From the NCBI GenBank assembly GCA_034401795.1, contig JAVVLW010001380.1, positions 124,001 through 188,000 on the forward strand: a stretch of 64,000 nucleotides of DNA. Reading direction: 5' to 3'. Position 1 is the stretch's first letter; each line of letters opens with the position of its first letter. Shown here piece by piece: positions 12,289-24,200 of the stretch. Below the pieces are notes generated by a model. The model was given only the letters and a program-made list of their open reading frames with translations. It was not told the origin of the DNA and searched no databases. Made by a program: the position numbers and the translations under genes. The DNA is from Chaetoderma sp. LZ-2023a (taxonomy: Eukaryota > Mollusca > Caudofoveata > Chaetodermatida > Chaetodermatidae).

Positions 12289-15200
12289 CGTGCGTGCGTG
12301 TGTGTGTGTGTGCGTGCGTGCATGCATGTGCATGCACGCGCTGGTATGTGCATCCAAGGGGTCGTGTGTAGATGCATGTCTGCATGCGTGTGCAACTGTA
12401 TGTTTATGGTTTTAAATCTGGAGATAATGCCATGGTTGAGTTATTATTAAACAATTAAGCCTCCTTTTCCCTCATATTAACCTTGTTATGTTTAATTTAT
12501 AGGGCATAGGAAAGCAATAAATCCAGCTGGGACTGGAACCCGTTTTGGTGCTAATTATATGTTAACATTGGGACCTCATGAAGAAGCTACAATCAGGGTC
12601 CGTCTGAGTGAGACTACTGAACTACCTGATGATCCATTTGCTAACTTTGATGCTATTGTAAGCCAACGGAAGGCAGAAGCTGATCTCTTTTATGATGAGG
12701 TAGGCAAAGAAATAAGAGTATGTGCTTGTATATGGACAGGGGTGTGTGTCTGCATGCATGCGTGTGTGTATGAGTGAGTGAATGAACGTGTACATGATTG
12801 TGGTAGCATATTGCCCATTTTGGGATCAATCAATACCTGCGACCTCTGAATCTCAATTTGCAGAAACCTATACAGGTAAGCTGTTGAATATTTTGAAACT
12901 AATTTGACTGGTTGACAGACTATAAAGCATTTATGATGGAGTAAATTGTGTCATTCATGATGCAGCTGATTATGATATCAGCCTACATGTGACGCAGTTG
13001 ATTATGACTTCATATGAATGATCGATAAACTGGATTACTCTATTCATGTAATTTGTGATGGATTAAAACTTCTATCAGCGTCAGGTATATGATAGTTTAG
13101 TTCCTCAAAGATTTAAATATTTGAAGCGTCTTGACCTGAAATGTACTAATATGCTGTTCATAATTCTGACAGATAATCTCGAGTCCATGTCCGAGGGAAT
13201 ACCAGATTGCACGGCAGGCATATGCGGGTCTGCTGTGGAGCAAACAATTCTATCACTACATTATGCGAGACTGGTTAGACGGTGACGAAAATGGTCCTGC
13301 GCCGCCAGGGTCGCGCCTACATGGTCGCAACCATGACTGGCGACACATGTATAACAGAGACATTATAGCTATGCCAGACAAATGGGAATACCCCTGGGTA
13401 TGTTCTGTGTGCAATCATTAATTATTTCTAAGCTTGACAGAATGCTTATTCACCCTGTGAAAATGATATTCGTTACACACTTTGTTAAAATTTTATTATT
13501 GTCAATGGATATTAGTTATTTATCAAAACAAAAACAGATATATGTAAGAAGACTGGGAAATCAATTTCTAACTTTGCCCTGTCCAATGGATGAATCAAGG
13601 TTTAGCCATGCCCCCGCCCATCTCTAGCTAAACTCAGCCCATGCTTTTCCCGTGTTGGGATCGATCAAATCCTGAGAACCATGAATCTCAATTTCCAGAA
13701 AACTGTACAGGTAAGTTGTTGAATATTTTGCCCAGTCAACTTAGTTTCAAAATATTCAACAGAATGTTTATTAAATAGTAAAGACATACAATTTGAACAA
13801 CCGTGAAGGACTATTAAGCATTTATGACAGACTTAATTATGTCATTCATGATTGCGACATCAGCCTACATGTGAATCTACATGTGATGTAGTTCATTATG
13901 AAGTCATATGATTGATCAATAGACTGGATTCTTTCACATCAAGAGTATACTTACCTCCCTAATACTTTTGATATTGCTAAATATCGGCTTTCACTCAATA
14001 AACACTCAGATTAAAACAGTTAGGTGCCCCTACTGGGCAGGGAGTCAGAGTGTAGTCTGGCGGATGCCAGCCCCACCACCGCGCATGCGCAGACTAGCAC
14101 TTCCTCTTTGCTAATTTATTGGCAGAGAGTCTACACATGTTTTTGTGCTAGAGCTTTTCTTTGCTCAATTCATAGTCTTTTTGTGTGAATTTGGAAGTGA
14201 TTATCCCTGATAAAGATGGCAGAAAGGATGACTTCGCCAGAGGATGGCCCAGGACCTTTAAATCAGGTGACTTCTAGTAAAATTAGCGAGTTTTTCTCGC
14301 GGTGTAATGTGTTTCCGGGACTCGCGTTTACCGTGAGAAGCGCCTTGTTTAGTTGGTTTATTTCAACTAGGTGCTATATAATACTAATCTCTCTTTGTGT
14401 TTATGTCCACAGGTCTGTGTGACGATATGTAATGGACATCACATCAGCAGAGGGTTTGTTTCTCTCCACCATGGTTCCATTTCCTACTAATACTGTTAGG
14501 TTATCTAACCAAAAATTTTATGTCCAGTGAGTCGGAGGCCTAGTATAAAGGTCTTCTCACTTTGCCCTCTTGATCCAATTCCTTCCCCTATAGGTGGAGA
14601 GAGTTAAGAGGCGTTCAGTTGGTGGAGTGCTCCAGTTCATCACGTTGGATGGTTTGTCTATACAAAGTGTCAGGTATCTAATTATTGATATGAGGTGATG
14701 TTAATTATTTAGAGAGGAAAGGGAGATAATTAACAGTATTTGCAATTGTTATCAGTATATATCTGATGGTTGTGTAGTCGGAATGTCCATTCTGCACATG
14801 TTCTGGTTAGAGATACAATTTGTCCTTGCACTTGGATGTTTGTTGGGGATCGATTTCTTCCTGTCATAGGATTAATGACGTCATAATCAGCCTTGCTCTT
14901 TATTAACAATTAAAGTTTGTCCAAAGCTGGTTTTCTGATGAATATTGATCTTTATGATCATTTCCTTCTCTTGAGTTGGTTGACTTTCTGAGCTTAACTA
15001 GATTGCTCATACTCCTCGTCCTTTGCCCTGTTTCAGAGACCTGGTTGTGCGTCCTGTGGACGGTTTTTGAAGGACAAGTTTGTGCCTCATCTCTGCTATC
15101 AGTGTAGCCCCTGTGGTCCCTTGATTAATTGCGAGATATGTAAGCACTGGGGGGGGGGGGGGGGGCGAGCTAATGTCCGAATTCTTGTGCTTACAGGCGA

Positions 15201-18200
15201 AGGACAAGGTGGTGGAGGAGGAGAAGAAGAAGCAGAAAAGAGAGGGTGTGAGTAAAAAGGGTAAGAGGAAGGCCTCGTCCGCGGTGGACATGGAGGCCTT
15301 CCGGACCGAGATGTTGGGAGAGATGAGGAGGACAATAAAGGATTTGGTTCCAGAGTTGCTTCGTGGCATGCTTCCTGGACCAAATCCTTTGCTGTCCTCA
15401 TCATCTGCTTCGGAGCAGGTAATCCCCACCTCTGAATCACCTTTCCTTAGTACGCTTCCGTTGTTCGAAGATTCAGAGGTGGCGCCATTAGAGGGGGCGT
15501 TCCACGACCCTGGCAGCAGGCTTAGTGCCGCGCCGAGGGGCCGTGGACGGTTGTCGCTGGAACCCGCGGGCTGCTTATCAGTCCAGGGGTATCCGCACGC
15601 CGCGGGTGCCAGTACCTCCTATGGCACCTTCCCTGGCCAGTCCGGGTTAGCTCTCTTTGCTGACCCGGAGTCTAATCTGTCTGGCCAGGAGGAAGAGGAT
15701 TACCTGTTGGGGTCGCCGTCTGAGGACGTGGCCATGGATTATGACGTCTGTGCACCCCTGGCGGGGAATACAGGCGACTTATTCCACGGTTCTACTCACG
15801 CAGGAGTAGAATCCACGGTTCAGACTGTGGCCCTGGGCGCTGCTGAGGGCCAGCGTTACCGCATACCTCGGCTTGCCGAGAGTGTCGCTGGTGCTGGCCA
15901 GGGCCGTGGTGGGGCGGTATGTGCCCCGCGCTCTACCACGGCGCCTGCTCCTGGTCAAGCCAGTGAGATTAGCATGCCGGTTTTGTCAGGCCCGCATGTT
16001 CTCCCTGGCTTGCCAGGGGTATCAGCGTATCCGCCGTCAAGCTCTGTTGCTTGCGCTCAGGAGGAAGACGAAGGCGCCCGTCTTGTAGAGCGCTCGCAGC
16101 TAGCCACGGAGGAGGATTGGTCTGACGCTTGCCAGTGGTTGGTAAGTGTTAGGCCAGACCTGCCCGTGGAGCAGTCGGCTAGCCAGCGTGACCACAGGCC
16201 GTGGTTAGCTGGTAAGGCTACTGTTAACGCTATGCCTTCTCTGCCGCTGGCAGAGCATGTCGTTGACATGTTCGAGGCGGCGGAGACGTCCATTAAGTCG
16301 AGTGGACGTCTCGCGAAGGCCCCGCGCGAGGTGGCCAGGCGTTGCCGCATCGTGCGCCTGGATTACCAGCGGTACGGTGTGGTACCTAAGCCGAGCGTGG
16401 ATGACCGCGCGGCTTTGGGTGAGGATGCATGGCCAGGCTGCCGTTCTGACACGGGAGTCTTGTGTTCGAACGCGTTGCGTTCAGCAAATACCGCGTTGCG
16501 TGATGCGGAGGAGAGTGGGAGGGCTTCGATTGCCGCTCTGTCCCACGTCTCCCAGCTGTTACAAGGGGTAGTAACAGCATCCGCATCGCGCCAGCCAAGT
16601 CCGGTCACAGTCCAGCGAGCCATCCAGGATGGTATCAACCTGGCTCTGGACTGTATGACTCGGGCCGTGACCAGGAGTGTCCGGGCAAGGCGCAAATTTG
16701 CCTTGGACAATCTGTGCCCGTCCCAGGACCTGTACAATAGGCTACTGCGTACGCCTATGACAGGTCCTGGTCTCTTTGGAGGTGAGGGATGTAGACACCT
16801 CCAGGAGACGGTTACTCTGGTAAATAACCAGAGGGCGCTGCGCGAGCAGTTTGAGGTGCTTCGTCGTGTTAACGTTCGCGCCGCACCCCCTGCGTATCGT
16901 CCCCTGCAGGCTTGAGGTGGTGGTGGCCAGGTCAGAGGCCAACCACCATCGCAGCGTCGGCCTCGGCCGCGTGCGATTCGGCCAGCAGCGAGGGGGGCGC
17001 AGGCTCCTCAGGCGCAGTCAGCCAGGCAGCCGCCCGCGCACCGAGGTGCGCGCGGTGCTGGTCGTGGCGCGCGAGGATCTGGGCGTGGTAATCGTTCCTG
17101 ATGGGACGGTTACCGCGGTGAGAACCGCTCTGGTGTTTCTGGCAAAGGAGACAGTGCCGCTCTTGCACTCCTTATGTCCACCTCTATCCCTAGGTGGACC
17201 GGTGGGAGGCCGGCTAGCCGACCACATGCAAGAGTGGGAACGGTTAACTCAGGAACATTTAGTCTTGCGATGGCTTTCAGTCGGGTATCATCCCGATTGG
17301 ATGACAGGCCCGCCATCGCGACTGTCTCTAGTGCCGATCTGGACTCCAAATCCGAGAGATCCAGAGCAAAGGTTGTGTATCGAGGAGGAAATAAATTCCC
17401 TCATACAAAAAGGAGCTATTCAGCCGGCACAAAGGTGTCCGGGCTTCTATTCAACCCTGTTCTTAGTAACAAAAAACACCGGAGGGTGGAGACCAATTCT
17501 CAACCTCAAGCCATTGAACAAGTTCATAGAGACGCCCAGTTTAAAGATGGAGACTGTGCGCTCGGTGTTGGCGGGGTTAGAGAGGGGAATGTGGACAGCG
17601 TCGATAGATTTGAAGGACGCTTATTTCCACATCCCCATACACAGGAGTTTCCGTCGCTTCCTGAGATTTGCATTCCAGGGCAGACAGTGGGAATTCAGGG
17701 TGTTACCCTTCGGAATTTCCACGGCTCCTCGGGTTTTCACCCGTGTGGTTCTTGCGATCACCGCATACCTCCGCAGGAGAAGCATAGCAGTCCACACGTA
17801 CATAGACGACTGGCTGTTGAAAGCGCACACCCAGGAAAGTTTATCGGCCAGTCTGGAGATTGTTTTGAAGACTCTCACAGACTTGGGCTGGATGATCAAT
17901 TTCCCAAAATCAGAGCTGACTCCATCCCAGAAGTTTGTTTACCTGGGGATGTTCTTCGATCTAGAGACAGGATATGTTTTTCCTACTCAGGAGAGAGTTC
18001 AGAAACTCATCTCATTAATTCAGTCAGTGTGCGACAGTCGTCATGTCCTGGCACGGGTTTACTTGAGAATGCTGGGGTTGATGGTTTCATTGGAACCAGT
18101 CATTCCTCAGGCCGCCTTACGCAGGCGGCCGATCCAGTTATTTCTCATGACACAATGGACCCAGAGTACAGGTTCGCTGGACTCGAACGTGTCAGTGTTG

Positions 18201-21200
18201 GCGCCTCTGATTCATCACCTGCAATGGTGGTTGGACACAGAGAATCTCTTGGTGGGGGTTATGCTAACCCCTCCCCACCCTCAGGTGACTGTGTATACAG
18301 ATGCATCGATGGAGGGCTGGGGAGCTTGCCTGGAAGAATCCACGATATCAGGGCTTTGGGATCTGGAACAGTCAAAGGAACATATAAATCTACTGGAGCT
18401 AAGAGCAGTAGTCCTGGGCCTGGAACATTTCTTACAGAAAGTTCAGGGCAAGATTGTTCTTATTCGTTCAGACAACTCAACAGTTGTGACTTACATAAAC
18501 CGCCAGGGCGGAACAAAGTCGCCCAGTCTCTGTATGATGACATGGAGACTGCTTTGTTGGTGCCTGGATCACCAGATTACCTTGAAAGCAGTTCATATTC
18601 CGGGAAGGTTAAATCTGCTAGCAGACTCATTGAGCCGAAGGATGAGTGTTTTACCCACGGAATGGCAACTAAATCAATGTGTGGCGGATCGTCTGTTCGA
18701 CCATTGGGGGAAACCCAACATCGATTTGCGAAGATGACGACGTACGTCTCTCCGATTCCGGATCCAAGCGCTTTCGCAACAGATGCGTTAGCTATCAGCT
18801 GGGGGAGAATGTATACATACGCATTCCCTCCAGCAATCCTGATTCCAAAAATTCTTCAGAAAATCAGACAGGAGGAATGCCAAGTGCTTCTGATCGCCCC
18901 GGATTGGCCAAGCCGATCATGGTATACGGATCTGCTGGACCTTCTGGTCTGCAATCCGGTTCCTCTGCCTCTGATGGACGACATTATCTTCCAGGGCAAG
19001 GCCCTTCACAACAATCCGTCAATGTTCAGATTGACTGCGTGGATGTTGTCAAGGAATCTAGAATTAAGGAGGGCTTTTCTGAGCAAGCAGCCATGTTTAT
19101 GGCCAAGGCCAGGAGGGGGTCAACCTCCAGAGCATATAATTATAAAATCAACAGATTTGCAGAATGGTGCTCAAAAAGATGTATTGATCCAATGGATTCA
19201 TCTATTCAGCTAGTAGCTGATTTCCTCTGTCACCTGTATGATGCCTATAGCCTCAAGCCTAACTCTATTGCTGGTTATAAGTCAGCTTTAATGTCTGTTA
19301 TTCCTTGCTTGGCTAAGAGGGGAAGTGATGAAGTAAATACATTAAATGTATTAATTAAAGGCATGGGCAATCTAAGACCAAGGAATCCCCCTGTGATTCC
19401 GTCTTGGAGTTTATCGCTAGTGCTTCAAGTACTAGGTGATAAGCCTTTTGAACCACTTAGTTCCATTTCTATGAAACTATTAACACTGAAGACTGTGTTT
19501 TTAATTGCTGCGGCCTCGGCTAGGCGTAGAAGTGAAATTCATGCCTTATCAGCCGAGGATGACCGTTTTGTGGTTTCAGGGGAAGGCCTTAAGCTGCTAC
19601 CTAGGATTAATTTCTTGGCTAAGAATCAGTCGTTGAAATATCCAGGTCAACCTATTGTTTTGCCTGCTTTAACTAGATATGATCCTAATTCTAAAGCATG
19701 GTGTCCCGTCCGGGCGCTTCTCCGGTACAAACAACGTACATCGGAGTGGCGCACCGACCAGTCGGCGTTATGGTTGTCATATATTGAACCCCATGGCAGG
19801 GCTTCTAAGGACACCATTTCCAGGTGGATTGTAGAATGCATTCAGTTTTGTCATAAATCCGCCACCGGGAAGCAGGTTGACGTGGCCAAGGCTCACAGTG
19901 TCCGCGGCGTAGTGACATCCACTGCCCTATTTAATGGGGTCCCTGTGGATGATATTATGTCGGTGGCTCAGTGGCACTGTGAGTCAAGTTTTACAGACCA
20001 TTATCTCCGTGACACCTCTAATCCTCTCGCCTTGTCGATTTTGAAAAAATAACTAGGTTTATATTTTTGATGAGGTTTCCTCATTGCTTATATATTTCAC
20101 AATTAATTTATGGAAACAACCACTTTTTTGGGACTGCATCATTCTTCACCAATGGGAAGAGGATGTCAGCAGCCATTTCAACAAGGTCAGTCTTGTGCAT
20201 GGGTTGTCCATTGTTGATTGTCTTGTCACGTTACCCGTTATTAATATGATGATGGTTTTGTGTATTTATGTGGTTCATTGTTGAGAGTATACGAAAATGG
20301 AGCTTTTTCGTCTCTGTCCTGTAGTACATGGCACTTGTATGTAGAGAGCGTATAGGACATTGAGGTCATTCGACTCTTCCTCCCAGGAAGGAGGGGGGGA
20401 GCGCATATGACATTCGGTCATCTCTCATACATCGGTGGTGTTATCCGATAGTTAGTCAAATCCTGACTGTTTTTTCATACAGTTTCAGAAGTTTAAGTGC
20501 CTTAAACGCAGAAAAGCGTATAGGGATGAGCTGGTCTTTTGACCTCGCCTCCCTCCCGCCGAATTCACTGTCGAATTCTGGCAATATCAAAAGTATTAGG
20601 GAGGTAAGTATACTCTTGATGTGAAATAAACGAAATCAAGGATTTCTTTTTTCACGAGAGAGTTGATACTTACCTCCCTAGATACGGACCCGGCCTCTCC
20701 ACCCCACAGAGGCTCGGTCTTCAGGCTCTTAATAGTTGCATGTGTATCAGCCAATAAATTAGTCAGAGGAAGTGCTAGTCTGCGCATGTGCGGTGGTGGG
20801 GCTGGCATCCGCCAGACTACACTCTGACTCCCTGCCCAGTAGGGGCACCTAACTGTTTTAATCTGAGTGTTTATTGAGTGAAAGCCGATATTTAGCAATA
20901 TCAAAAGTATTAGGGAGGTAAGTATCAACTCCTTGATTTCGTTTACTCTATTCTAGCATGTGTATGCATGTTTGACTCGATTTTAACACTGGATGCTGCA
21001 TTCCCAGAATTTCAATTTCAAAGTTGCTCCCAGTCGAATTAGTTTCAACATATTCCACAGAATGTTTATTATATTGTAAATTCACCAAAGCCATACAATT
21101 CAGAAGCTTGCTTTCTAACCTTCACCACTTTCGTACCTCCTTTAATTATGACGTTGACTAACAAGTGATGTATTTTGAGGAATCAAGCTGGCTCGCATCT

Positions 21201-24200
21201 TTCGATAAGATTTGTTTATATTGTAGTTTCCTTGATATATTTCAGTATGCATCATGGGACCTGGCCTTTCATTGCATTGCTTATGCACAGGTAGACATAG
21301 ACTTTGCCAAACAGCAGCTGCTTCTGTTCCTGAGGGAATGGTATATGCACCCAAATGGACAGGTAAGAACTCACCCAGAATGGGAAGATTAAACTTTGAT
21401 GTAAACTGTCTATCAAGAACAAATCACTCAAAACATAAGACGTAGCTAATACTGACTTATCATATGATATGTACATAAATAAATGTGTATGCACTATAGG
21501 TGCACGATATACTGATCTCACATCGTAAACTGATTCACTATGGTGATGATTTGCAAACAGCCGTAATCATTCTCAAACCAAAGAAATGAGTAGTAAAATT
21601 TTTAGTTTAAAGCCAATACTGAATAATCATAATTTTTTTATTAATATTAATATTCAAGTCAGCCAATACTGGCATTTGCACTTGTCTTGAGAACTGTGAA
21701 GTTGCAGAACAAGAGAATACTATTTTTGAAAATTTGCCACTTAAATGGCTGGCTCAATAATGGATCCAGGGATTTTAGTGGTAAATTTCCAAAAATAATA
21801 TTCACTTGGTCTACAAATTGATATTTTCATGAGAAATTCATATATTATTGACAAAATCTGTTCATTAAAGTGTTAAAACACTGATCCATTTGAACATAAA
21901 AAGTCAACGTTTCCCTTATTTTCACTTCCCTATAAATTGTTAATTGCACGCTGGTATGTAAACTTTGCAATATTTTGAAACTAATATGACTGCAGTATTC
22001 TGCTGTTGTAGATGGCACCAAAACTCAAGCAAATTATTTTCCCAAAATTTTAACATCCTCGATAATATTTTATAAAGTTGTAAATAATTGATTTTCTATA
22101 GGTCTTTTGCATTCATAGTGTTAACAAAATTGCATATAAAATGATTTTGTTGTCTAGATCTTGTACGCATGATTGGTGCTCGATCAGCGTGTAATGGATG
22201 TGTCTCATGCTGTGTGAATAACTCATTAAGCACAATTTCATAATACCACATGATTAGCTAAGTGTTGTGGTCATCTGTTAGTTTAAACAGATAATTAAAA
22301 TCACGAGCTCTTAGTGATCTTATATTTCACATCAAGAGTATACTTACCTCCCTAATACTTTTGATATTGCTAAATATCGGCTTTCACTCAATAAAACACT
22401 CAGATTAAAAACAGTTAGGTGCCCCTACTGGGCAGGGAGTCAGAGGTAGTCCGGCGGATGCTCGCCCCACCACCGCGCATGCGCCGACTACTACTTCCTC
22501 TTTGCTCATTTATTGGCAAAGGGTTACATGCGGTTTTGTGATTTTCATACTTTTCTGCGCGTTGCCTTGTTTTTCGCTCACGTTTGACGATTATTTTTTG
22601 GTGGAAGCATGTCGGAAAGGGAGGATTCGCCTCTAGAAGGAGCGGGATCGCTTTATCAGGTGAATTCTTTGATATGCTAGCGTGTTTTGTCCCGGTTTAA
22701 TGTATTTCCGGGACTCGCGCTTACCGTGATTAGCGCCTGATTATGTTGGTTTTTTACAACATGGTGCTTCATATGTCTCATTTCTCTTTGTGTTTTGTCC
22801 ACAGGTATCGCATAGAGGCTTTGGTGGACTTTTCGGCACAAGAGGATATGTTTTCTCTCCACCACGGTTCCATTTCCTACTAATACTGTTAGGTTATCTA
22901 ACCAAAAGATCTATGTTCAGTGAGTTGGAGGCCTGTTATAAAGGTCTTCTCACTTTGCCCTCTTGCTCCAATTCCTTCCCCTGAGGTGGAGAGAATGTAG
23001 AGGCGTACTATGGTGGAGTTCTCCGGTTCATCACGTTGGATGGTTTGTCTATACAAGGATCAGGTATCTAATTATAATGTAAACAAAAGGGGAGATAATT
23101 TCCCTTTTTGCCAATGCTAGAATTGGAAGGAGTTATCTCTGTATATCTGATTGTTGTGTACTCGAAATGCCAATTCAACGGAAATGTTCCGTTTACTTAT
23201 ACAATTCGTTCTTGCTCTTGGTGCTTGTTGCGGATCGATTAATTTGGTCACGAGAGTGATGACGTCATAATCGGCCTTGGCCTTTTTATTAACAATTAAC
23301 GTTTTGTCCATGGCTGGTTCTTCTTGATTTCTGATCTTGATGATCCTGTCCTCTCTTTTTAGTTGGTTTTGAGTTTGCTAACCTTAACTATCTTGCTCAT
23401 TGTCCCTGTCCTTTGTCCTGTTTCAGAGACCTGGTTGCCCGTCCTGCGGGAGGTTTCTTAAAAGCCGCTTCGTCCCGCACTTGTGCTTCAGCTGCAGTCC
23501 CTGTGGACCGTTGCTGAAGTGCGACGTATGTAAGCTGTGGGGGGGCGAATTAATGTCTGATTTTCTCGCATTGCAGGCAAGGGAGAAGGTAATGGAGGAA
23601 GAGAGGAAGAAGAAGGAGAAAGTGTGTAAGAAGGGTAAGAAGAAGGCCTCATCCGCGGTGGATATGGAGGCCTTCAGGTCCGAAATGTTGCAAGAGATGC
23701 AGAGGACAATAAAGGATCTGGTCCCAGAGTTGCTTCGTGGCATGCTCCCTGGGCCAGCTCCTTTGTTGTCCTCGGCATCTGCTTACGAGCAGGTGATCCC
23801 CGCCTCTGAATCCGGTCTCTTTAGGTCCGGTCCGGTTGTGGATTCAGAGGTGGCCCCTTTGTTGGGGGCAGTCCAAGGCCCTGGCAGCAGGCATGGCGCC
23901 GCGCCGAGGGGCCGTGGACAACGGTTGTTGCTGGGACCCGCGGTCTGCTCATCAGACCCCGGGTATCCGCGCGCCGAAGGTGCCAAACCCTCCTATGGCA
24001 CCTTTCCTGGCCAGTCCGGGTTAGCTTTCTTTGCTGACCCGGAGTCTAATCTTTCTGGCCAGGAAGAAGAGGATCTCCTGCTGGGGTCGCCTTCTGAGGA
24101 CGTGGCCATGGAATACGACGTCTGTGCACCCCTCGCGGGGAATGCAGGCGACGTGTTCCATGGTTCTACTCACGCAGGAGTAGATTTCACGGTCCAGAGG

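Larger units (their letters stand above)
10845..12502. other. Intron between exons B and C
   Basis: Holds a short AAT run at 10855, the second copy of the tandem module (10884-12070), an AAT microsatellite and a GT-rich tract. No coding feature of its own. Confidence 0.7.
13934..20944 (+). mobile_element. D2: DIRS-type retrotransposon, family A
   Basis: A 7,011-bp element with the family ends, flanked by CTT on the left and ACT on the right. Lesions: a 17-G tract puts the zinc ribbon out of frame with the rest of gag, TGA ends gag early at 16913-16915, a 19-bp deletion after 18726 shifts the RT-RNase H tail, and about 18 bp are missing from the right edge near 20930. The recombinase ORF is intact. 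It is most like D4 (shared 3' non-coding text and 'cagactagcacttcc' in the ITR). Confidence 0.94.

Noticed and set aside
12150-12395. Cys/Val or His/Thr-rich open frames on both strands
   Set aside because: They are translations of a GT-rich alternating repeat.
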